Shown here: one piece after another, positions 55,628-62,761 of the stretch
How positions within the stretch are numbered: position 1 is the stretch's first letter
Layout of the letters: every line of letters starts with the position of its first letter
Source: Chryseobacterium joostei
GTDB lineage: Bacteria > Bacteroidota > Bacteroidia > Flavobacteriales > Weeksellaceae
NCBI RefSeq assembly: GCF_003815775.1
Contig: NZ_CP033926.1
Coordinates: 434,001-498,000 of the forward strand
Reading direction: 5' to 3'
DNA length: 64,000 bases
Position numbers and translations under genes: made by a program
Notes under the pieces: generated by a model
What the model was told of the DNA's origin: nothing
Databases searched by the model: none
The model's input: only the letters and a program-made list of their open reading frames with translations

Positions 55628-56236
55628 ATGAGCGAAATAAAATTTGATTATAAAACAGACTATATTCTAGAAGACGAAACTGTAGTTTTAAGACCTTTAA
55701 AAACAGAAGACTTTAAGCACCTTGTAAATTTTTCAATTAATGAACCTGAAATTTGGGAATTTAATATTGGTGGTGCAAACGGAGAAGAAAATTTATTGAA
55801 ATACATCGACAATGCTATCAATCAAAGGCAACTCGAAAGGCAATATCCATTCATTATTTTTGATAAGAGAACCAAAGAATATGTTGGAAGCACGAGATTT
55901 TATAATATTGACTTGGAAATGAAAACAATTGAAGTCGGCTACACTTGGTACGGGAAAAAATATCAAGGAACTGGAATTAACAAAAATTGCAAATATTTAA
56001 TGTTCGACTTTGCATTTGATAAATTAGGAATGGAACGAATTGGACTTGGAGCTAACAGTAAAAACCTGCGAAGTATAAATGCAATGAAAGGAATTGGTTG
56101 CACAGAAGAAGGAATTTTAAGAAGTCGGAGTTTTGACCAAAATGGAAACAGGATTGATGCCATAATTTTGAGTATTTTGAAAAATGAATGGAATGAAACT
56201 TGGAAAACGAAACTTAAAGAAAAAACGATAAAATAA
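55628..56236 (+). CDS. GNAT (RimJ/RimL-type) N-acetyltransferase
   Basis: 202 residues. VVLRPLKTEDFKHLVNFSIN is the RimL-type entry, TIEVGYTWYGKKYQGTGINKNCKYLMFDFAFDKLGMERIGLGANSKNLRSINAMKGIG contains the acetyl-CoA loop (YQGTGI in the RxxGxG position) and the conserved ANSKNxRSxxAxxKxG segment. Substrate unknown; it could modify a ribosomal protein, an antibiotic or a toxin. Confidence 0.87.
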   Translation: MSEIKFDYKTDYILEDETVVLRPLKTEDFKHLVNFSINEPEIWEFNIGGANGEENLLKYIDNAINQRQLERQYPFIIFDKRTKEYVGSTRFYNIDLEMKTIEVGYTWYGKKYQGTGINKNCKYLMFDFAFDKLGMERIGLGANSKNLRSINAMKGIGCTEEGILRSRSFDQNGNRIDAIILSILKNEWNETWKTKLKEKTIK

Positions 56237-56355
56237 GGCACTAATGCTTAAAAATTTTGTCAAAACCGGCACTAAATTTCTTCGCTTTACCTTTTCTGCA
56301 TAATTGAAGATTTGTGCTTCGATTTTCCCGCCCGAACACAAAGCCCAAAACATTA
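56236..56355. repeat. Type B element no. 6, degraded
   Basis: Keeps TAATTGAAGATTTGTGCTTC and GATTTTCCCGCCCGAACACA, as in nos 2 and 3. The left arm has lost the GGGGCGAAACTGC part. Confidence 0.5.
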
Positions 56356-56378
56356 TATACTTTTTTAAACAGAGATTT

Positions 56379-57152
56379 ATGCAAATACAACCATTAACAT
56401 CAAATCAATCGCACAACGAAATTTTATTTGAAAGTTTTGTTATCGAAAATCTCAATTCTTTTGATGAATTAATTGAAGTTTATCAGACCTACAAACAAAA
56501 TCATCCTGACAAGACAATAATTTTGACACTTGACGATTTAGGACAAGCTGAATATACCAGTGGACATTCAATTTACGCAAATGACCTTGACGAAACAGAA
56601 GGTTATGATTTATCAGGACTAGACAAAACCTGTTTTGAAAATGGCGAACATTTGGGCTATCTTTCAACCCCGTCTGAGTTTTTCATCAGAAAGGAAAACT
56701 TCCTCAAACAAACAAAAGGTATTGACTTCAAATCTGTATGCGATAAAGAATTAACAATTGATGAAGACGAAATTTCAATTTTAGAGAATATTAATCAGTC
56801 GCCATTTGAATATTTAGACGACCAAATAATTCTTAAAATCGTTCCAGTTGAAAAATCATACGAAGCAATGTGCGGATTTCCAAACGGATACTTTGAAAGC
56901 GACCTAAATCCTTTTGAAAACTACGCTTTAGCTAAGCATCTCTTTGAAAATTACAATTTTGAACTTTTTGGAATTGGTGCTTCGTTTTTAGGTTTTATAA
57001 GAAATGGAAATTTAGAAGAAAATAGAGTAAAAGCGTTAATTACTGACTTGTCAAAATTGTACAGCACAACCGAAAATACATTTGACAAATTGGCTGGGGT
57101 ATTTAAAAATCAAAATTATTTGTTTTTAAAATACATTGAATATTTGGAATAA
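56379..57152 (+). CDS. Hypothetical cytoplasmic protein
   Basis: 257 residues from ATG 56379. A longer reading from 56304 would begin in the palindrome and is rejected. It is acidic with several beta-rich parts (IILTLDDLGQAEYTSGHSIYANDLDE; YEAMCGFPNGYFESDLNPFENYALAKHLFENY). The second half resembles DUF4253-like immunity proteins (FP.GY...D.NP.E...L.++L...Y), but I hold this loosely. Confidence 0.62.
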   Translation: MQIQPLTSNQSHNEILFESFVIENLNSFDELIEVYQTYKQNHPDKTIILTLDDLGQAEYTSGHSIYANDLDETEGYDLSGLDKTCFENGEHLGYLSTPSEFFIRKENFLKQTKGIDFKSVCDKELTIDEDEISILENINQSPFEYLDDQIILKIVPVEKSYEAMCGFPNGYFESDLNPFENYALAKHLFENYNFELFGIGASFLGFIRNGNLEENRVKALITDLSKLYSTTENTFDKLAGVFKNQNYLFLKYIEYLE

Positions 57153-57223
57153 TAAAAAAAGCCACCTTCAGCAATACCAAAACCTTTGGCAGTAATGCTT
57201 TTGAAGCCCCTGTTAAGAAAATT

Positions 57224-57763
57224 ATGTATAAAAAAATTCCGCAAAACATTCAATCTATTTTAGACGATTTACATTGTCCGATTTTGCTTAACCGCCATTT
57301 AATTTTGGTTTACAATTTAGGATTAGATTTAACCGAAAAGATAATATTTGAGTTTCCAACTTTAAGGCTTCTTACCGATGAAATCGTATTTGGAACTGCA
57401 ACACACGACATAGGAAAGATTATAGAAAAAAATGAATTAAGAGAAAAGGGAAAGCAACACGAGCAAACCGGTTACAAAATTTTGATGGATTATGGCATTA
57501 AAGAGAATTTGGCCCGTTTTACAATAACTCACGGAGATTGGGAAAATGAAAATTTAGCCATTGAAGACTTAATAGTTACTTTAGCAGACAAAATTTGGAA
57601 GGGACAAAGAATTGACAAACTCGAAGAAAAAGTTATTGCAGAAATTTCTAAATTGACAAATATCGATTATTGGACAGTTTATTTAAAAATAGATAATATT
57701 ATATCTCAAATTATCAATGGTTCTGACAAGAGACTGAATTGGCAAAACAACTTTGAAATTTAG
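57224..57763 (+). CDS. HD-domain phosphohydrolase
   Basis: 179 residues. Metal ligands of the HD fold are in order: His in LNRHLILVYN, HD in ATHDIGKI (about residue 63), His in KQHEQTGYKIL and a distal Asp in TLADKIWKG. Reading in frame backwards from the ATG gives KKATFSNTKTFGSNAFEAPVKK without a stop for more than 20 codons, so an upstream start or an earlier fusion is possible. It hydrolyses a phosphate ester or nucleotide; the substrate is unknown. Confidence 0.82.
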   Translation: MYKKIPQNIQSILDDLHCPILLNRHLILVYNLGLDLTEKIIFEFPTLRLLTDEIVFGTATHDIGKIIEKNELREKGKQHEQTGYKILMDYGIKENLARFTITHGDWENENLAIEDLIVTLADKIWKGQRIDKLEEKVIAEISKLTNIDYWTVYLKIDNIISQIINGSDKRLNWQNNFEI

Positions 57764-57838
57764 CACTATTGCCAAAAAGGGTTTACCTTCGGTGAGGGCT
57801 TTGCCGTTTGTGTCAAGCTGGCTAAAGTTTAAAAACTA

Positions 57839-57887
57839 GCGAATTGTAAATGGTGAACGGTAGAAAACACCAATTGTTATACATTTG
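57839..57887 (+). promoter_or_regulatory. Type A promoter no. 8, one 12-mer only
   Basis: Only the proximal GCGAATTGTAAA (57839-57850) is present; the place of the distal one (57818-57829) has unrelated sequence. 29 bp later TACATTTG lies at 57880-57887. It has lost the distal site, perhaps by the same event that joined it to the HD gene. Confidence 0.65.
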
Positions 57888-57961
57888 ACTTGCAGTAATA
57901 AACTTCGCAAATACAGCTAAAATAGTGTGGATAAGCGAAGGTTTGTAGCGCATATAAATAA
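57888..57961 (+). other. Conserved 74-nt leader after type A promoter no. 8
   Basis: CTTCGC (57903-57908) and GCGAAG (57935-57940) form a stem at the same offsets as in 46385-46458. It ends at GTTAGCGGTA. Confidence 0.65.
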
Positions 57962-58677
57962 GTTAGCGGTAATTTTGCAGAACCGATAAACAACCAAATG
58001 ATGAATAAAATAAAAATGAAAAAATGTCTTATAATTATTTTAAGTTTCTTATGTCTTTCAGCTTGTTCACAGACAAAGTCTGAAACTGATAAACCAAAAC
58101 ACTTTTTAAGTGATGATGCTTTGGAGTTCGACTTAATAGATAAAATAAAAAAGGTAGATTGGATTGTTATAGACTCTACAATTGCAGGAAATGATGGCGA
58201 AAATTATAAAGGATATTACAAAGGAACAATAGATTCAGTTAAACTCTTGTATGACAAGAAATTCAAATTAATACAATCCGATTTAGTAAGCAGAAGTATC
58301 CAAACATATGCTGAAGATGGCAATGGAAAAATTGTATTTAAAAATGAAAAACTATTGTTGGATACATTTTCTAATATCAAATATGAGGATATAAATAATT
58401 TCACATACAGAATGTTGATTAAGAATAATAAATTGGTTGACTCGCTCTGGATTCATAGAATTTATTATAATAAAAACGGAGATATAAAAGAGGCTCAAGT
58501 TTTGGACAAAGAGTTTTATCATAGAAAGAAAATGACCGAAAAAATAGAGTTTAAATATAAATACGATGAAAAAGGAAATTGGATAGAGAGGACTACAATT
58601 TCTGGTCCAGAAAACGAAAGGTCGGTAACACAGATAGATATTAGAAAGATTGAATATCAATAAAAACTACCGCTAAC
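57962..58677 (+). mobile_element. Putative gene cassette 4 (GTTAGCGGTA ... TACCGCTAAC)
   Basis: 57962-57971 is the exact reverse complement of 58668-58677. The same end recurs at 59118-59127 after a second gene. Contains 58016-58663. Confidence 0.6.
58016..58663 (+). CDS. Lipoprotein with C-terminal YKYDEKGNWIERT segment
   Basis: 215 residues from ATG 58016 (57998 and 58001 are also in frame). The lipobox LSACSQ (Cys about 17) predicts an envelope lipoprotein. The C-terminal FKYKYDEKGNWIERTTI and RKIEYQ are shared with the lipoprotein at 47364-48248. The N-terminal part is different. The shared domain suggests module exchange between cassettes. Confidence 0.72.
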   Translation: MKKCLIIILSFLCLSACSQTKSETDKPKHFLSDDALEFDLIDKIKKVDWIVIDSTIAGNDGENYKGYYKGTIDSVKLLYDKKFKLIQSDLVSRSIQTYAEDGNGKIVFKNEKLLLDTFSNIKYEDINNFTYRMLIKNNKLVDSLWIHRIYYNKNGDIKEAQVLDKEFYHRKKMTEKIEFKYKYDEKGNWIERTTISGPENERSVTQIDIRKIEYQ

Positions 58678-58692
58678 GAGGGTTTTACGTCA
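58667..58692. repeat. Type B fragment (no. 7), cassette end only
   Basis: CTACCGCTAAC followed by GAGGGTTTTACGTCA. The same string with two changes lies at 59117-59142, so gene 58699-59112 is bracketed by direct copies. Confidence 0.55.
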
Positions 58693-58698
58693 AAAAAA

Positions 58699-59112
58699 AT
58701 GAAAAAAATTGTAATTAGATTTTGGATAATTAATTTGTTAATAAGCATTATATTGTTTGTAGCTTATAGAATTGCTATTTCTCAAACGGAGACAATTAAT
58801 GGAAATTCATTTGAAAAATGGATACAGTTTTTTGAACTATTATTAAACTTTGGTTTTTCGTTTTTTTACTTTATTGCTATGATTATTTTTTCTTTTGCAA
58901 TTCTTCTAAATCTTATAAAAAAAGTAAGGAATAAATTATATTTATCGTTTTTGACATTTTTAGGATTACCATCAATTTGTATTATTTATATGATTTTTAC
59001 GGAGTTGATTAATTTCCAAATGCTTAATTTTTTTTCGGTAATCTATATATTTATTATGACGATACAATTTTTAATGTTTAGAAAAATAATTGAAAAAACA
59101 CGAAGTGAATAA
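58699..59112 (+). CDS. Integral membrane protein, four predicted helices
   Basis: 137 residues, very hydrophobic, with segments at about 6-28, 43-70, 80-100 and 108-128 and no signal peptide. It starts 35 bp after the previous stop, right after a cassette-end motif. Function unknown. Confidence 0.62.
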   Translation: MKKIVIRFWIINLLISIILFVAYRIAISQTETINGNSFEKWIQFFELLLNFGFSFFYFIAMIIFSFAILLNLIKKVRNKLYLSFLTFLGLPSICIIYMIFTELINFQMLNFFSVIYIFIMTIQFLMFRKIIEKTRSE

Positions 59113-59116
59113 AAAA

Positions 59117-59220
59117 CTACCGCTAACAAGGGTTTTGCGTCAGGCGGGCTGAAGTGCAAAATTCAACAGCATTAATTCTATAGACCTTTGTGCGAAATTT
59201 AACAGTAATGCTTCGATATT
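59117..59220. repeat. Type B element no. 8
   Basis: CTACCGCTAACAAGGGTTTT, GCGGGCTGAAGTGCAAAATT and TGTGCGAAATTTAACAGTAA with TGCTTCGAT; no GTT-type right end, so it is partly decayed. Confidence 0.5.
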
Positions 59221-59279
59221 GTCATTATCATAAATAACGAAATTAATGTTGAAAAACCATTTTAATCCTGAAGAGATAT

Positions 59280-60026
59280 ATGGAAAAAAATTTTACAAAA
59301 GACTATATTGAGTTTTCTAATGAATTCAGAAAATCTAACGCTTCTAAAGAAAGTATTGATAAATTATATGATTTATTATACGATTTAGAAAATTCTAAAA
59401 GAACTGCTAATGATAATTTAATCCTCTCAAATGTTTATAGCTTATTGGGTTTTCATTTATCAGCTTACGAGGTTTTTAAATCTGTAGCAGATTTGATTGA
59501 TAAAAAAACAACTTCAAAACTTTATCTGATGGAAGAAAAGGCAAAATCACACAAAAATAATTTTGCTATAAAGGATATCAGAAAGTTTAGACAGAAAAAC
59601 GAACAAACAAAACTTTCAATAACTGATTTTGTAAAATCCGAAAGAGGAGATAATACATTTACAATTATTGAAAAAGAAGTTGTTGTGTTCAATAAAATCG
59701 TAGAAAACAAAAAAATACAAATTTCAATCTACGGAAATCACAAGATTGAAGATTATGCTAACAAAATAATTGACTATATTTTTTTGTTAGGCGACTGTAA
59801 AATTGAACTGATAGAATTTTATAATAATGAATTGAGCGAAGTAACAGAAGAAACAGCAAACAACAATTGGTATGACACGTTAGAAATTTTAAGTGTAAAT
59901 ATTGGTGTTGCAGTCAATGGGAATTTATTCGCTGAAATTTCAGCAGGAGATGATTTTGCACCAGACCATATTCTTGATATCGAAATGGATGAACAAAAAG
60001 TAACAGAAATGAACTACGACGGATAA
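59280..60026 (+). CDS. Hypothetical protein with DUF2004-like C-terminus, possible immunity protein
   Basis: 248 residues. The N-terminal half (1-120) is helical with a TPR-like segment. The C-terminal half reads IYGNHKIEDYANKIIDYIFLLG, NNNWYDTLEILSVNIGVAVNGNLFAEISAGDDFAPDHILDIEMDEQ, a pattern (W-Y...hydrophobic strand...DHILDIEM) like DUF2004-type immunity domains. I am not certain of the family. No signal, so cytoplasmic. Confidence 0.6.
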   Translation: MEKNFTKDYIEFSNEFRKSNASKESIDKLYDLLYDLENSKRTANDNLILSNVYSLLGFHLSAYEVFKSVADLIDKKTTSKLYLMEEKAKSHKNNFAIKDIRKFRQKNEQTKLSITDFVKSERGDNTFTIIEKEVVVFNKIVENKKIQISIYGNHKIEDYANKIIDYIFLLGDCKIELIEFYNNELSEVTEETANNNWYDTLEILSVNIGVAVNGNLFAEISAGDDFAPDHILDIEMDEQKVTEMNYDG

Positions 60027-60111
60027 AAAATCGCCAATGAGGATTTGATTTATAGCCGTTATTCAGCAAAGCATCTAAATAAATTTTCAATACGATATCA
60101 TACCAAACCAA

Positions 60112-60666
60112 ATGGAAGAAATCATTCAAAAATTAGACAAATATTTATCGACATTAAGGCCTGAATATTATTCAGAACTTAATGAACCTTTGAACGACAC
60201 GCAATTAGATAAATTAGAAGAATATTATAAAATTGAAATCCCAAAAGATTTACGAACGCTATACCTGTGGAAAAACGGGCAAAACCCCAACTGTTATGAG
60301 GCGTTTGTGAATAATTCTTGTTTTATTCCTTTGCATCAAGCCCTTTATGACGCTTCTGAACTTACATCGATGATTGGGTTCGATTTCGAAATCGAAAATT
60401 GGTGGAACGAAAACTGGATACCCATTTTTCAAAATGGAGGTGGCGACAGTATTTGTTATGACCTAAAAGGAATTTTTACGGAACAAAAAGGGCAATTAAT
60501 AGAATTTTGGCACGCCGACAACGACCGAAATGTAATTGCACCAACATTAGAAACTTTTTTCCGCAAAATTGTAGACTTTTATGAAACCACCCCAAAAGAT
60601 GCATTTGATGAATATTTTCAAATTGAAAAAATTGAAAACTATCCAAAGAAATTCATTTTAGACTAA
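60112..60666 (+). CDS. SMI1/KNR4 (SUKH) family protein, probable immunity protein
   Basis: 184 residues. ELNEPLNDTQLDKLEEYYKIEIPKDLRTLYLWKNGQN is a classic SMI1/KNR4 opening, WIPIFQNGGGDSICYDLKG is the conserved core strand and IEFWHADNDRNVIAPTLETFFRKIVDFYE follows. Family knowledge: many SUKH proteins neutralise polymorphic toxins. No toxin is seen here, so it would be an orphan immunity gene. It follows the DUF2004-like gene by about 85 bp. Confidence 0.85.
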   Translation: MEEIIQKLDKYLSTLRPEYYSELNEPLNDTQLDKLEEYYKIEIPKDLRTLYLWKNGQNPNCYEAFVNNSCFIPLHQALYDASELTSMIGFDFEIENWWNENWIPIFQNGGGDSICYDLKGIFTEQKGQLIEFWHADNDRNVIAPTLETFFRKIVDFYETTPKDAFDEYFQIEKIENYPKKFILD

Positions 60667-60686
60667 CCGAGAAATCACTACTGCCA

Positions 60687-61116
60687 ATGAAATCAAAAAT
60701 AAGACGGCATATTCTAAAAGCACTAAGCACCGAAATTGTTGGAGCCTTGGCGTTATTTGTATTTTTTTATACGCTATTTTTTAATCTAAAGGAAACTATT
60801 GAAATTTTCAAATGGTGTGGAACATCTATTGTTTTTGGTTGTAACGCCAGTTTTGGTTTGGCTTGGTTTGTACCAAATTGGCTATCGGCTTTTCGCCCTT
60901 TTAAAAAATATTTTGGCGTTATTATCATTTTCGGTCTGTTGATAGTCGGTATCATTGCAGCCACATTGTTTCTGGGGTTTAGCGATAATGCCGACATTAA
61001 TGGCATTTCTAGTATTTTCAGCATTATATTGTTTTTTTTTACTATTTGGCGGTGTACCAACTTTGCTGGTAGGGCTTTGGCTTGGAAATAGGTTAAAGCA
61101 ATTAAACCCTAAATAG
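60687..61116 (+). CDS. Integral membrane protein, frame broken at a T9 tract (probable frameshift)
   Basis: As written the gene runs 60687-61091 (134 residues), with membrane segments at about 15-30, 42-65, 74-96 and 108-120, and a tail IWRCTNFAGRALAWK that does not look natural. With eight T instead of nine at 61032-61040, the frame would continue as LLFGGVPTLLVGLWLGNRLKQLNPK and stop at 61114-61116, a credible last helix and basic tail. Either an inactivating change, a phase-variable tract, or a sequencing error. Confidence 0.6.
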
Positions 61117-61141
61117 GAGAGTGGTATTGGTTCATAATCCA

Positions 61142-61211
61142 GCGAATTGTAAACCAACCCCAGCGAATTGTAAAAGGTTCTGTTATCCAATTCCATCAAT
61201 TAATAGTTTTG
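61142..61211 (+). promoter_or_regulatory. Type A operator-promoter no. 9
   Basis: 12-mers at 61142-61153 and 61163-61174, 29 bp, TAGTTTTG at 61204-61211. It has no long leader; the ATG is 33 nt away, as for promoters 2 and 4. Confidence 0.8.
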
Positions 61212-61244
61212 GTTTAGAAATAATAAAATCCAAAGAATACTTAG

Positions 61245-62045
61245 ATGGAACAACCTGATTTTAACAAGAACGAATTACAAAATAGTGCGAAGGAAAATCC
61301 ACCAAAAAACAAAAAGAGAATTATTTTGCTTGTATTGCTAGCCATTATTTTGCTGGCAGTAGTGGGTGTTTTGGCTTTTAGATATGGCAGTTATGTACAA
61401 CGGCAGGCAGATGAACCTGTAGGTGGGGCTTATACTGCAGACCCAGGTATAATGAATGGTTTGGCCAGTCACAATGAGCTTGAACAATGGAGTGGTGCCA
61501 TATTTACCATACCCGAATACAACACAATTCCGGAGCATTTTAAACGGGCTATTGTGAAAATTTTTCTCGACAATAAATTTTATACCAATGAAGACGGCAA
61601 CCAACATTTTTTCACCAAAATAAAAGACCGTTCATCAAAAGTAATTGCATATGGCGATTATACAGGCGAAGGCGATACACAAATGGCTTTCTTGCTGGAA
61701 AAAGCAGATTTCCAAAGCAGTGCAATTTTCATCATTACCAAAGAAGGAAATCTGCTCTATTATAAAGACATTGGTAACGAATTGCCAACCATAAAGCGGT
61801 TTTCCAAAGGCGATTTAATCTATATGGATGAAATGAAGCTCATTCGGGCTCCGTTTGACGGTATCATTAAGCAAACCAAAGGTTCCAAAAACGTTTTAAT
61901 TTACAACTCCAAAACCAAAACCTTTGATGAATATTACCAGTACACAGCAGATGATATTAAGCATTATAATGATGAAGATGCACTGGATGAAGAACCAGTA
62001 GAAGATGTTGATAGTACAGCAGTAAAAAGTGAGAAACCACAATGA
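61245..62045 (+). CDS. Membrane-anchored protein of unknown function
   Basis: 266 residues. A disordered N-terminus (1-22) precedes one membrane segment (about 25-46), with the following domain outside. GVLAFRYGSYVQRQADEPVGGAYT leads to YGDYTGEGDTQMAFLLEKADFQSSAIFIITKEGNLLYYKD, a repeat-like beta domain. An acidic tail ends the protein. The next gene begins inside its stop codon (ATGA). Confidence 0.65.
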   Translation: MEQPDFNKNELQNSAKENPPKNKKRIILLVLLAIILLAVVGVLAFRYGSYVQRQADEPVGGAYTADPGIMNGLASHNELEQWSGAIFTIPEYNTIPEHFKRAIVKIFLDNKFYTNEDGNQHFFTKIKDRSSKVIAYGDYTGEGDTQMAFLLEKADFQSSAIFIITKEGNLLYYKDIGNELPTIKRFSKGDLIYMDEMKLIRAPFDGIIKQTKGSKNVLIYNSKTKTFDEYYQYTADDIKHYNDEDALDEEPVEDVDSTAVKSEKPQ

Positions 62046-62284
62046 TGAAAATTAAATCTTTGCAATATTTTCTGGGATTATTGATGATAATCTCCGGAAC
62101 AATCTTGTTTTACCTTTTGGGATACAGCTGGCTGTGGTTGATTATTCCAATTACGGGGATGGTTTTGGTAGCATTGTCTGATAAGAGTATTTGGCTTAAA
62201 GCATTTACCATTGTGCTGGTTCCTGTGCTTTCAATTGTTGTATTTTTTTTAGTATTGATATTAACCAGCAATGAGGCTATTTAA
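62042..62284 (+). CDS. Small membrane protein
   Basis: 80 residues with three membrane stretches (about 8-26, 30-45 and 55-75). It overlaps the previous gene by 4 bases and is thus translated with it. Unknown function; it may assist the anchored protein. Confidence 0.62.
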   Translation: MMKIKSLQYFLGLLMIISGTILFYLLGYSWLWLIIPITGMVLVALSDKSIWLKAFTIVLVPVLSIVVFFLVLILTSNEAI

Positions 62285-62296
62285 ATCAAAAATAAA

Positions 62297-62449
62297 ATGA
62301 AAAATTTCAATAAACATCTCCTAACATTACTGCTTATTTTGCTATCGGCACATTGCTTTTCGCAAAAAACAACGTCAGAATTAGGGATCGGTTTATTGGC
62401 TTTTAATCCCGATTTCTCCTTAAATCTATATCTTGAAACCGACTTATAA
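62297..62449 (+). CDS. Short secreted peptide, 50 residues, possibly truncated
   Basis: A clear signal peptide (MKNFNKHLLTLLLILLSAHC then FSQ) is followed by only about 28 mature residues (KTTSELGIGLLAFNPDFSLNLYLETDL). It may be the start of a larger secreted gene cut by a stop or a deletion. The next gene lies 18 bp downstream. Confidence 0.4.
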   Translation: MKNFNKHLLTLLLILLSAHCFSQKTTSELGIGLLAFNPDFSLNLYLETDL

Positions 62450-62467
62450 AAAAAACTAAAAAATATT

Positions 62468-62761
62468 ATGAATAAACTATTACTTTTGATAACTTTTAAT
62501 TTGATTTCTGTGTTAAGTTTTGGGCAACAGAAACCAGGCTATAAGGAAATAAAAACAATTCCCGAGGTTGGAGCTCACGCATTTTTGCCCGATATTCATA
62601 TCTCGGAAGATAGTTTAAGTATCAACTATAATTCCGGAAGCATCAAGACTTTTGGAGCCGAACATAACGCTCTGCTGTTCGAGACAAATGCAAAATTTCT
62701 GGAATTTATCAAGAAAAGAGTTTTGCTTGATGGCGTTTTGGCAAACAAATGCAGGTCTTGA
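62468..62761 (+). CDS. Secreted protein truncated at its 3' end
   Basis: 97 residues. A signal peptide ending in SFGQ is followed by a short mature domain with EVGAHAFLPDIHISEDSLSINYNSG. The C-terminus ends at KKRVLLDGVLANKCRS just where a minus-strand gene fragment also ends, so the 3' end was probably replaced by a junction near 62755. Confidence 0.45.
   Translation: MNKLLLLITFNLISVLSFGQQKPGYKEIKTIPEVGAHAFLPDIHISEDSLSINYNSGSIKTFGAEHNALLFETNAKFLEFIKKRVLLDGVLANKCRS

Noticed and set aside
46459..59127. Standard IntI-type attC sites
   Set aside because: The ends do not fit RYYYAAC/GTTRRRY, and no integron integrase is in the window. Only the layout is integron-like.
41885..61174. CRISPR array made of the GCGAATTGTAAA repeats
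   Set aside because: The pairs lie about 1-4 kb apart, not at 60-70 bp; the spacer between the two 12-mers is conserved; no cas genes; each copy sits at a promoter.
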